Shown here: in pieces, positions 1 to 12,900 of the stretch
Numbering within the stretch: position 1 is the stretch's first letter
Layout of the letters: each line of letters starts with the position of its first letter
Origin: Romanomermis culicivorax
Taxonomy: Eukaryota; Nematoda; Enoplea; Mermithida; Mermithidae
Length of the DNA: 64,000 bases
Reading direction: 5' to 3'
Assembly (NCBI GenBank): GCA_963922205.1
Contig: CAWUHX010000023.1
Location: forward strand, 620,001-684,000
Position numbers and translations under genes: made by a program
Notes under the pieces: generated by a model
Database searches by the model: none
The model's input: the letters and a program-made list of their open reading frames with translations, nothing else
Told to the model about the DNA's origin: nothing

Positions 1-924
1 TTTAGCTGAACGGACATCTTTTCATACTCATTTTTAAAAAAATTTTTAAACTTGAGATTTCGTGTTTCAAAACTCGACCAATTCCGGAGCGCATTTATCA
101 AACTTTTTGGTCTATTTGAGTTTTCAAAACTTTTTCAATTCGAAACTTTACATTCCAAACTTTTACTATTTCAAATCATGATTCATGGGGACGAGCTTAC
201 AGCTTATTTTTTGGAATTTTGGAACCTTATTTCAAACTCGATTCATTACGAAGCGCAGCGAATACGTCCAATTTTTTGCTAAATGAACGCTTTTCTAGTA
301 ACTTTTTTCAGAATTTTGAAACTTGAAACTCTATATTTTGAAAAACTCGAAAAATTTCAGAGCATTTTTGTCAAACTTTGTGCTAAATAAGATACTCTTT
401 GACCGTTTTTTCCAAAATTTTGAGACTGGTCGCCCAAAAACTGCAACCTTCACTCAATTTTAGGGCACAGAAACGTCCTATTGAAGCTAATTTTTCAAAT
501 TTTGAAACTAGAGACTCTAAACCTGACTTATTTTGAAGCGCTGAGGAGAGTCTTCGCTCAGTTTTCTCGAAATTTTGCAACTAAAAACTCTGTATTTCAT
601 ACCTGATTCCCTTCTGGAATGCGGCGATTAGTTTTTTAATCAATTTTTCGCTAAACATAAACTTTTAAGATGAATCTGAAAATCAGTTTTTTCAAACCTT
701 TTAAATTCAAGATTGAATAAATTTAGATCTCACTTTAAAAAAAACATTTTTATTCATTTTTCGTTGGATAGAATTTCAAAATCGGTTTATTTTAAAGTGC
801 GCTCATTGGAATTTTCGTCAATTTTCACTTAACAGACTCATTTTTTCAAAATTTTAAAATTCGAGACTCACTTTGTATCAAAATCGACCTATATTTTAAA
901 GCCCGGTGAATAGCGTTTTCGCCC
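1..924. repeat. Degenerate AT-rich repeats downstream of the BCL9-like gene
   Basis: No gene seen. A phrase of the form AAAATTTTGAAACT-GAGACTCT recurs every 80-100 bases (near 50, 310, 410, 495, 575, 850), suggesting a decayed tandem array covering the 3' UTR and flank. Confidence 0.4.
749..791 (-). promoter_or_regulatory. Candidate poly(A) signals for the BCL9-like gene
   Basis: AATAAA occurs on the minus strand at 786-791 and 749-754, about 134 and 171 bases after the stop codon. The DNA is very AT-rich, so chance occurrence is possible. Confidence 0.3.
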
Positions 925-3900
925 TTAAGTAGACGTCGGACCGTTATTATTATTCGAATAAAGTTGCTGTTGAAAATTTTTGTATTGCGCATCGTATTGT
1001 TGTTGGACGTTTTGGGGATCGGATAACGGCCCGGCGGCGGCTGCGTTTCGAGTGACCGACGACGGCGGCATTTGGGGCGACAATTTTTGAAAATCGTCGA
1101 ACGTCGTCGTTTGGGGGCGAAGAGGAGCGGCGCCTCGTGTCGCGAAGCCGGGTTGTTGCGGCGGTGCTCCTTGCGACTGCGGTCGACAAAGTTGCTGTTG
1201 TTGGGGCCAGGGCGCCATTTGGGGGCTGAAATTGGGAGCAAAATTTTATATTTATTTTTTTCAGATGTTCTCTCAGAATTTGATTTAAATCTTTTCAAAA
1301 ATCGATTTCACTGTTTTTCTCTCAAAGAGATGAACTTTTTTGTAATTTTCTCGCAGAGAATGCGAATTTCGCATGTTTTTCCAAAATTTCAATCTTTCAA
1401 AAAATATGATTTCTCTGACTTTTTTAGACACTGAAAGAAATTGGTCCGACCTATTGGGTAGGTCAACCTCAGATTCGCGGGCTGAGGGCATACATGTAAC
1501 GGGTCCCAGAGATCACGGGAGGAGGATCAGGTGACCTTTTTGAGCCGAGAATCACTGATTCACCAAAATTTTAGGGGGAGGAATAGAAAATTCGATTTTT
1601 TCACAAAAAAATTTGAAAAACAATTCAAAAAATATGAATTTTTAACTAAATATACGGCAAAAAAATGAGCGTCGGGAAAGTTGACGTTTTTGAACACTTT
1701 TTGTTCAAGAATTGACATTTTTCATCAAAAAATTCACATTTTTCAGTTTTTTTCCGATCAAAAGTACGGGGTACCTATCCTATGACTACCGTCTAGCCAT
1801 ATGATTGGTAAATCCTGGGGGGGCGCCCAATGGCTAGCCACATGGCCAACAATTTCTGGGGGAGCTTCCTTCAGCACTTGCCCCTCAATTACATGTATGG
1901 GTGGGGATAAATAGTTTCCAAAATTTTAATGGTCCACAAAAATCCAAGAAAGTCAAAAAAATCCAAAAATTTCGAAATTTTTCCCAAAAAGGGTCATTTT
2001 TTCTCATTTTTCTCGAGTTGGGAGGTCTCAACATTTGAGTACAAGACCCGAGCGAGTTAGCGGGTTTTCCAACCTCCTATTACAGGTACGGTTTTGGTTA
2101 CCTCTTTCGAAACTCTAGTTTTTTTAAAATCTGATTTATACTTTCTCAAAAAAACCATAAGAGACGTTTTTGACTTTCTTCCCAGAAAGTGCAAATTTTA
2201 CTTTTCTCTTTCGGAAGAAATACGTTCTCGCAAACTTTTATGTAAAAAATTCACTTCAGATCTCAATCAGATTTTTGTGTCCTCAAGAATCAATTTTTCT
2301 GCTCATCTAAAAGATGCGACTTATGATTTTTTTCCCGAAAAGTGCAAATTATGTTATTTTTCCCCAGAAAATACATCTGGCAAAAAAGGGGTTTTGATTA
2401 TTTTCTCAACCATACCTGTACTTGGGGGGTAAGGGGGGACCCCCCAACTTGGCCAACCCAGTACCCAAAATCATTTACCCCCCCCCCCCCCCAGTTTGGA
2501 AAAAATTAAAAAAATTTGCCAAAAAGTGTGTTTTTTGGCCTTTTTTGGGAAAAATTTCGACTTTTTTTTCTACCCCCCCCCCCAACTGGTCGGAGGTCAT
2601 GTTCTCAACCTATATTTCTCCAAAGTCAATTTTTTTGCTCTTCTCTCAGAAGATGCGAATTTCGATTCTCGTCTCAAAAAATGCAGCTTATGTTTTATAT
2701 TCCACATTATACTTGCACTTTTGTAAATTTTTTTGAATTATTCTTTCAAAAACTGAAAATCTGGGATCCAAATTTACACACGTTTCCCAATTTTGCACAT
2801 TAAAAAACAACTTTTCATTATAAAAAAGCCATTTGCGTCGTTTTTTCGAAGTTTTTTCCTCCAAAAACCGACAATCTATTAAACGATGTGTTTCTTATTT
2901 TTTGTCGTTTTTACGACCATTTTTCCCCATAAGAATTGAAGATATAATATCCGGAGGAGATTATGTTTTTCTATTTTGAGCATTGAAAAGACGACTTTTG
3001 ACGATATTTTGTGTTACTTTTCCGACCGTTTTTCTGTAATCATTCTTCGAAACACTGAAAATCTATTAAACGATATGCGTTTTTAGTTCTGAATTTCAAA
3101 AAACAACAACTTTTTGATTGTAGAAAAGATTGTGTGTCGATTCACAGAAAGTCTCGATCTTTCGAATACTTAAGATTTTATCTACAAAGTCCCGTTTTAG
3201 CGAAGGTCCCGATTCCTCGAAATTTTTTTGTTTCAAAAAATCCAGTTTCCTCGAGAATAATAAATGCGCAGGTTTAAATTTACAATTTTGTAACGTGAAC
3301 GACATAAAGTTACCACGGCCGCCTAAGCATCAAAGTAGAGCACTCCAAAATTGATCAGAATGAGCATGAATGGCCATCAACCAAAAATTTCTAAGTGCTG
3401 TTAAGTATTCATATCATCAGATGTGGTAATTTTAAAATTTAGTATTTACGATCAAATTTACAGACGTTTCAAGAAAATCGATCTGTTTGTATATGCACTT
3501 TCGATGAACTGGGATTTGTGATGCACCAATGTTCAATGAATCATAAACTTGATTTTCTGTTCGAGGAATCGGGAAAACAAAGTAATGATGCACTAAAGCA
3601 TGTTTCGAGGAATCGGGAATTTTATCCACTTTTCGAGGAATCGAGACTTTCAAAGAATCGAGACTGTCGAGGAACAGGGATACAGCTGTAGAAAATACGA
3701 TTTTGTTCTCGACCATTATTTCGCATATATTCTTTTAAAAAGCGAAAATGCACTAAAAGATGCATTTCTTGGTTTTGCACTACAAAAAAATCATTTCGTA
3801 TCATTTTTTCCGCCATTTTCCTCGAAAAATTCCATTTTACATTTTTCGCATCACACGTTACACATTGAAAATCTGATTTTACAATTTTTGATCCATACTT

Positions 3901-6900
3901 TACACTATATATTACCTCATCGGATTGTAGGGTCCATTTTGCATGTTTAAATTATGATGGATGGACATCGTAAACGAACCAGGCGGCATGGACGTTTTTC
4001 TTTGTTGGAACGTTAAATCGTTCGGGCGGCAAGAGGCGTCGAACGTGGAAAAATTGTTCGATTGTTGTTGTTGTTGAAAAAATGGCGGCTCGTTGTTGTT
4101 ATTCATCATTATTTGACCACCAAAATCTTGACCACTGTCCACATTATTGGTGGTATTACATTGAAAATAGGAAGCATTTTGAGCCGACAAATTGTTGTTG
4201 GACATTGGTCCAACGGCGGCGCCCATTTGATTGCCCGTAAAACGCGGCGGCCCTTGTTGCTGCGACGGCGGGTAGATGCCCGTGACGGCTATATTGACGT
4301 TCGGAGGCGGCGGACACAGGCCTTGACCGCCGCCGCGGTTGCCGAAAGGCGTGGGATCGTAGCTAAAAGTAGAAAAGTAAAAAATGAAAAAATTGTAAAA
4401 ATATAAAAAAGAGGAATTGTAAAAAACAAACAAATCTGGTCATGGAAAAAAAATTAAAATCACATTTTCGAAAAAAGATGAAAAACAGACAAGAGTAAAA
4501 AAGGAAACTTTTCGAAAAAATGAATAACTTTTTGGAAAATTAAAAAAGGGAGACTTGACAAATGAAAAATTAAAAATCTGAAAAAAGTATAATTTTATAA
4601 AAATTTCAAAAAATAAAAAACTTAAATACAACTGGTATTTTAAAGGCGAATGATGAAATCAATTAAAAATGAAAAACTTCAAAAACATCGAAAATTTTTT
4701 ATGAATGAAAATTGAAAAAATAAAAAAGTTTGAAAAGCAAAACATGGAAAATTCGGAAAACAAGTAAATGAAAAATTTTGAAGAAACAAAAAAAAGACGA
4801 AAGCTTTTAAAAACGAAAAATGGTAACTTAGTGGAAAGAACGGAAAAGTTTTAGAAAGTAGGAAATTGAAAACTTCACAGAAATAAAAAAATTAACGCTG
4901 AAATAATGTAAATATGAAAAATTTTGAACATCGAGAGAATGAAAAATTTGAGGAAAAGAATAGAAATTGAATGACAAAAACCTAAAAATTAAAAATTTAA
5001 AGAACTGAGAAAAATGCTAAATGGTCAGAATATAAAAATTTTAAGAAGAAATAAAAATAAGAAATATAAAATGGAAAAATTGAAGGGCGAAAAATGGAAA
5101 ACTTAAAAAAATGAAGGGAATTCTTGAAAATTTTAAAAGTGTTCAAAATTTTAGGATTCTTAAAATTTTAGAATTTTTAAACTTTTACAAAATTTCATCG
5201 TCTACTCTCGACGCCATAAAATCGTTGCCCCCGGGCGCCATAAATCGAACGGACGATTGCATGCCATGTTGACCGGCCATGGGATGTCCGCCGCCACCGG
5301 TGCCGCCGCCCATCATCAAATCTTGACCGCCGCCGCCGCCCGTCGCCGGCGGTTGGGCGTTTATTTGAATATTCATATTTAGATTGAGATTGGCGGGCGG
5401 CGGCGCCGCCCGCGGTCCGCCGCCCGGATGATTGAAAACTAGCGTAGCCGCGGCGGCCGCCGTCGCTGCCGGATTATTCGACGACGGACAAAACGTCGGC
5501 GGCGCGTTCCAGGACGGCGGCGGCGCGCCGCCGTTTTGAAAAAACGCGTTTTGATTATGATAATGGTCAGGCATAATTTGTGCGACATTTTGCTGCTGCT
5601 GCGATTGAAAATTGTCGCCTAGTGTCGAAAAATTAGGATCGCCGAACGTAACGTTGGGCGGACCACCGTTGCCGCCGGCGGCGAAAAATTTGTCCTGCTG
5701 CTGCGGCGGGAATGATGCGGAATTCGAACGATTGGTAGTACGCGATGATTCTAGAAAAAAAGAACAAAATTCCGACGAATTCCAAAGTGAAATTCGGAAT
5801 CAAAGTTGAGTCAAGATTTTTTTCAAATTTCCCGAGGTAATATGATAATTAAGTTTAAAAAACTTCAGAATGATGTAAGGCATTCTGATTCTACAGCATA
5901 ACACGACGATGAGGCTTTTTTGAATGGGAAAACTACAATTTTTATTGCAACTTTCATAACTTGTTTGAAACCACGAATATTTTTCCCTAAATTCCGATTT
6001 TTCGTTGGTAAATTGAAATGAAATCAGTATATATTACGAAAAACGAAGTGATTTATTCATTTTTTGTCGAAAAGATGCTCATTTTTGAATAGGAAAAGCT
6101 CATTTTTAATCAAAAAGTTTCATTTTCAAACAAAAATTCTCAATTTCTGTAGAAAAAATTAATTTTTTTCAAACAAAAACGCTTTCTTTCGACAGAAAAA
6201 TTCTAATTTTTAAAACAAAAAAGCTCATTTTTGAACAAAAGATCGTCCTTTTTGAAAAGGAAATGATTATTTCCAATTGGAAACCCTCATTTTTGAGCAA
6301 AAAATCCTCCTTTTGAACAAGAAATATTCGTTTCCGATCAAAAAATGCTATTTCTTGAACAGATACATTTATCTATGAAGATAAAGAGCCGATTTTCCAA
6401 CAAGAAAAGCGCAATTTTTTCGAAAAAGGGCTCATTTTCCAATAAAAAATTGCATTCTTGAACATAAATTTCTCGTTTTTAATCTGAGAATGCTCATTTT
6501 CGATCAAAAATGGCTCATTTTTAAACAAGAAAAGCACATTTTTAACTAAAAACAATAATTTTCAATAAAAAATTGTTTATTTTCGAACAAAAAAAATCAT
6601 TTTTAAATAGGAGAAAAACTTCCGACTTTTGAGCAAAAAATTGTTAACCTTCAAGATAGAAATGTTCATTTTCGAACAGAAATACTCATTTTCGAACAAA
6701 ACAGCATATTCATGAACAACAACTTGTCATTTTAAAATAAAAAACATTATTTTTCATGCGAAATCAAGCTCATTTTCATTTTTAAACAAAAATTAAAAAT
6801 TTCGAACGAAGCATACTCATCTTCAATCAAAGAATGCTGATCTATGAATAGAAAATTCTAATTTTTGAAAAAAAAATCATCATTCTCAATCAAAAAACGG

Positions 6901-9900
6901 TCACTTTCTAACAAAACACTCATTTTTGAACAAGAGAAGCTCATTTTTAAACACAAAAGACGCATTTTCGAACGAAAAACGCGGTCTCTTTTAAACAATA
7001 TGCCCATTTTGGAACATAAAATCGAAAGTTTCTAAACAATATACACTTGTATTTAACAAAGAACGTTCTTTAAAACACAAAACGCTAGTTTCGAACAAAA
7101 ATAGTCATTTTATGAACAAAAAATACTCATCTTTGAACAAGAAGCGCTCATTTTTGAACAACAAAAGCTCATTTTTAAGTAAAAATTTTCAGTTCTGTAC
7201 ACAAATTCTCATTATTGAACAAAAAAATAATGATTTTTAATCAAATAATGTTCTTTCTTTTCGATCTTTTCTGAACAGGAGATGTATTTTGCTTAACAAA
7301 AATTCTCATTTTCTGACAATAAAGTTTGCTTCTGAACAAAAAAATTCTTTTTTAAAGCGAAAACTTGTCATTTTAAAACGAAAACTCATCCCATTTCAAG
7401 CAAAAAACGCTCATCTTTGAACAAAAAACGCTTTTTAAAAATAGAAATACTTATTTTGAACGGAAAATTCTCATTTTTAAAAAACAAAAAATGCAAATTT
7501 TACGTACGAAAAATTCTAATAATTCGACAATAAATTCACGGGATCAAAATTTTTAAATAATTTTTTTAAACCTTGGAACGCCTCCCCAAAACTTACTCGT
7601 CGTTTGATTCGGGTGAACCATAACCGCCGGCTTTCCTTGCACCATCATCGTCGTCGGTCCGACGGCGCCGGCCGGAGTTTGATTATTACCGCCGCTGCCG
7701 CCGACGTTTTTATTTTTCGGCGTCGACGATCTGGGCGTTCGCGAGCGTTTTTCGTTAACGACGGGCGGCGGCGGCCCACCGTCCGCCGAACTTCTAGATG
7801 ACGGAGGTGGCGGCGGTCCGGGCATTTGCATCATTGGTATGGGCGGCTGGCCGACGACGAGCCGCGACGGCGGCCCCGTTTGACCACCGCCGACGAAATT
7901 CGGCGGCGTCATCGCTCGAGCGGCAAAATTTGACGCTTGATTCGCACTAGGGTTGATGTTCGGGCCGCTTTGCGGCATCATACCGACGTCCAAACTAACG
8001 TTCGGTGGTGCAACGCACTGCATAACTGAAATTTTTTTACAATGAGAAAAACCTCAAATTTACATTAACCGGAATAGATGATTTAATACTCAGACATGCC
8101 ATGAAAAAATTACTGTAGAACAACCTTGAGCAAATACTCAATTTACTGTATACACAAAGTAGTTTGTGTTTTTTTAATATTATCAATTTTCGTGATTTTG
8201 CTCCCAAATTTTTCGATTAGTTTACATTCCTGTAAAAGTTGATTACTGTAAGGTTACACCTACCGGGCATGAAATTTGGCATAGGTTGTTGCGGAAATCT
8301 GGTGCCTTTTTTCAATTTGAGACCTTCGATCGTTTGCAATCTTTCGAGCCTATGTTGCCGTTGCGACGGCGTCAATTGATCGTCGCACGACGCCGACAAT
8401 TGTATAGAATCGCTGGCGCAATTTTTTACGGTATTACTGGTGGCGCAAACGGCGCCGGCGGCGTTCGATTTGGAAACGCCGCCACAAGCTTCGTTCGGTT
8501 CGAGCTTTGGTTGTTTCTGAAAAATTTTGGGAAATTGTAGCAAAACAGGTTACCAACTTCAAAGTGTTGTTGTTGTTTTTTCTTTGTCTTTGTTTCTGCA
8601 TTGTTGTTTTTTTGTTTATGGATTTATCTTTTCCTTTTCTATTCTTGTTGGTACTTTTTTATCTTTATATGTGTAGTTTTTTTGTTCTTATTCTTTCCTT
8701 TTTGTTTGTATTTTTAAGTCAGTACGTTTGCAATACAGTTTGTTTTCTTTTTTGCATTTGTTTTTTAGCAAAATTGTTCTTTAATTGCTAGTGTTCTTTT
8801 TGCTCGTCATGTTTTTACTAATTTATTTCGTCATAGTTTTTTGATGTTTTGACTTTTTGTTGTTCTTACAAATTCTGTTCTTACAATTACAAATTACAAA
8901 ATCCACAATTTTTATTAACTGCATTTTGTGTTCTTTTCATTTTTTTGAATGTTATACTGCTTAGGGGTTTGTTTCATATTTTTCTTAAACAAAACCAATT
9001 TGTCCTCTTTTCGGATAATTTTTTGATGTTATTTTTGTTCCTACCTTCAACTCTATCGTTTCGCCTTTTCGTTATAGCTTTTTATTTTTTTCCGATGGCG
9101 GCAAAGAATTGTTTTTTATCTCTTCAGCTTTGCTTCTTTTCCCGCATTTTCTTTGCGTTTTCGTTCGTATTTTTCCATTACAACTTTTGCAAGTCATTTC
9201 TGTTATTCATTTATTTGTTTCATATTTTTTTCTCAGCCAAATATGTTTTCTTCTTACATTAATCTTTGAATCAACATTCTTCTTTCATCGTTTTTTGTTC
9301 GTATTTTCAAACTTGTCATGTTGCTATTCTGTTCTTTTTATTTTTCGTCATAACTTATTTTTTTTTCAATTGCTCTTTTCGTCAATAATTTTCTGTTTTG
9401 ACTTCCTGGTTTGTTTTCTTCACGAAAAATTTCCGATTTTTGGTTATTGCATTTTTTGTCCACTGTTTAATTTGTTTATTCTTTTTTTGTTTCACTTTTC
9501 AATCTCAGATCAGTTTGTTTTCTTTTAGCATTAGTTTTCCTATCGAAAACCCCTTTTATGACTACTGTTTTTCTATTTGTTCTTTTTGCTTATCGTCAAA
9601 GTTTTTTGTTGTTTTGTTTTTTGACAGTTATTTTTGTTTCTCCCCACGTTTTTTGTTTCTTTGCTTCTTTTTTTCTAATGCCTTTCATTTGAGTTCTTTT
9701 TCCTTTTCGTCTTAGTCTTCTGTTTCTCACTTACTATATTTTATTTTTCTCAAATTTTTGAAAATCGAGTTGAACCGAAATTTCTAACAATTACATCACT
9801 TGTAAAATTTGTAGTATAATGATGAAATAAGTCCTCATTGTGAAAAAAAATCTCAAAATTTATCTTCGGTTATTATATTATCCTTTATGCATAAATTTTT

Positions 9901-12900
9901 TGTTATTGATTTTCCTCTTTTCCACACGATTTTTAGAACATTTTTTCCTTCCTCGTTTGTCTTTTTCCTTCTAAACTTTTTGAATTTCTCTTTATAAAAA
10001 CCTCCTTAATATTCTGTTTTATACTATTTGGCTTCGACATCCTTTTTTATACATTTCGTTTTTTCTTTCCGTTCTATCCCTATTGCTTTTTTTGTTTGAA
10101 ATTTTCTCGTTTTAAAACTTTTTGAAAGGCTGTCGTTTTTCAGTTGAAGTATTTTTTGACAACTACAGTTTTTCGACTTCATTTTTTTCTTACGATATTT
10201 TCGTTCTTTGCTTTTTTTAAACCATCATCTCAAAAATCCTATGTGACATAAGACGGATGAAACACTATTTCAAAAAATTCAACTCATCGTAGATGAGCGA
10301 AAAAAATTCAAAAAGGATGTAAACTTATCACGAAAAGTAAATTTACAATGGTTACAGCATTTTATACAGTAAAATTTTGGCTTTTCCATATACAGGGTGG
10401 TCCTAAAACTCCCACAGAGAAATCCAAAAGACACTGCGATTGTAAAATTTCAATCAGCTATAAGAATTCTTTATGGAAAAAAATAAATCTAGCAAACGTA
10501 AATTTGAAGTGACTGCGAATGAGTTCGTGAAAATGTTCGATTTACAAAATAGCACTCTGTGTGATTTAACAGAAAATACGTCACACGGAAAAGTTTTTCC
10601 TTATAGAGATTCAAATTTTTTTTACCAAAATTGATATTTCACAATAATCGAACTATCTTTTGCGATTTTAGTTTTAACATTTTTTATATGTTGCTTGTTT
10701 TATCATTAAAATTTTTGTAATTTTGATATTGTTATTATTCAATCTGCTTGTTTTTCAGATTTCACTTTTTTTCTGATTTCTGTCAGAATTTAACGTTTCT
10801 TCCGCTTTTGTTCGATGTTCTTAAAATTCTTCATTCATGGATTCCTTTTTTATATTTTCAATGATTTTCATATATGTTTTCCTGCCAGTTTGATTTATTT
10901 GTTTTATGTTTGATCAATTTTTTTAGAACTTGTCAGCTTTTATCTCATTATTTCAAATTTGAGATAATTTCAATTGCGTTATACTCCGCTCGTTTTTTAT
11001 ATTCTTTCGTTTCTCTTCTAGTTTTTCCTTTACTTATTTTCCTAAAATTTCAATGCTTTCCTGAGACCTTTTTTCTATTTCATTTTTGTTCAATTTTTCT
11101 CTCATTATTTAATTTTTTACACATTTATTGCTCGTTATTTTTTCAGTTTTTTTCTCATTCTCTTAAATATTGACGTTTTCTTGATACTTTTCTTTTCATC
11201 TATTTTGTTTATTCTTTTTTCCTTTTTTCTCATCATTTTTCTATTTTCTCATTATTTGTATTAGTTTAACTTTTTCATCGTCAAACTTTACAGTCTCTAT
11301 AGTTGTTCGAGTAATATCTCTGTAGAGAAAAATTGTTTACCAACGGAGGATCGTAAGGTAAAGCTTCTTGAGTTAATCTGGCCATTTTTTCTAGAGGATC
11401 ACCGTTCGACGTATAATTTCCAAAATGAGTATCGGTTATAGGTAAATTGGACGTATCACCGCCGCCGTACGGCGTCAAAGGTCCGCTCAAAATATTAAGC
11501 GGCGGAGGGTCGGAAAACGGCGACGATAAGCTGCTATATTCTCTTTTAAAGCCACCAGTAGGAGTCGGTGGTTGCATACTGTAAAAAGTGACTCCGAAAA
11601 TTCATTAAGAATAAAAAAAATATTGAAAATTTTGAAAAAATCAGGAAAAATTGAAAAACATAAAAAATTTCGAAATAAATAGAACTAGAATCATAAAATT
11701 ATGAAGAATTGAAATAAAAACGTAAAATTCCATAAAAAAACGAACACATCTACTTGAAAATTTAGAAAAATCAGAAAACATTGCAATAAAACGTATGAAA
11801 TTAAAGAAAATTAAATGAAGCTGAACATAATCATGAAAAATTAAAAAAAAGACGAAAAGGCATCTACCTGAAGATGTAGGAAATCATGAAAAATTAAACG
11901 CTAAAGTTTAAAAAAATTAAGCGAAATCATAAGAAATCAAGAGAAAAAAAATCCATAAATATGCATAAATTCGTTCAGAATAAGGAAAAAATAAAAAAAT
12001 AAAGAAGCATTAGAATAAAAATGTAAAAAAATTGACAAATATGGTCAAAAGTTGAAGAAAATAATAAAGCAATAAGGCAGATCTTGACGAAATAAAAGGA
12101 TAAAACAATAAAAGCCAACAAAATTAATGAAAAACTCAGAAAACGAAAATCCGTTAAAAATTTAGAGAAAGTTCGTGGGATTTCATAGAGGTGATAAAAA
12201 CTCGAGAAAAAACCATTGTACAAAATGAGGAGGGTTTGAAACAATTCGATTAAAAAAAGATTCGTAAAGAATTTTAAACTAAGAAAAATCATAAAAAGCC
12301 AAACAAAAACGTAAAATATTTAAAAAAAGTTATAAAAATAAAATAATGATGAAAAGTTCCAAGAAATTAATGAAAAAATTGAAAAAATTATGAAAACATA
12401 TATCAAAAGTGGGAACCTAGAGAAATCATAAAAACTATCCATGGAAATCGAAACGCGAAACATTTGAGAAAAATCGCAAAATGTTAGAGAAAAGAATGAA
12501 CACAGAAAACCCATAAAAATTCAAGGGAGAAAGTTGTGAAGAATTCGAAGAAAATTCCTAAAAATTATTGAAAAACTGGAAAGAAAATAGAACATTTCAA
12601 GAAAATAGAAGATCGGAAAAAATTTCAGATAAGTGAAAGGAAAAATTCCAAGAACATGGAGAAAAATAATTGAAGCATACTAAAAAATCTATAATTTAAA
12701 ATTCAGAACAGAAACTCAGTAAATAAAATCATTGCTAATTTTAATTACGGATTTTCTAATTTGACGTTCGGAGGCGGAGCGAACTTTCGCCCACCAGACG
12801 TCGTAGCGGGAGCCAAAATTTGGCCTTGCATGTCGTTCGTGCAACCACCCAATTTGCCACCATCTAAGCTGCCAATATTTTGTTGCTTTGGTAAAGAATT

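Noticed and set aside
1072..1434. Plus-strand frames opposite BCL9-like exons (also 4062-4406, 7604-7801, 8286-8540)
   Set aside because: Antisense shadows of GC-rich coding exons; the minus-strand exons splice in phase while these do not.
6060..7540. CRISPR-like array
   Set aside because: Units are contiguous, degenerate and AT-rich with no spacers, inside a eukaryotic intron.
8507..9715. Several 90-140-codon plus-strand frames rich in Phe/Ser/Leu
   Set aside because: They lie in the T-rich intron 4 of the BCL9-like gene and reflect TTT/TTC composition, with overlapping frames and no domain.
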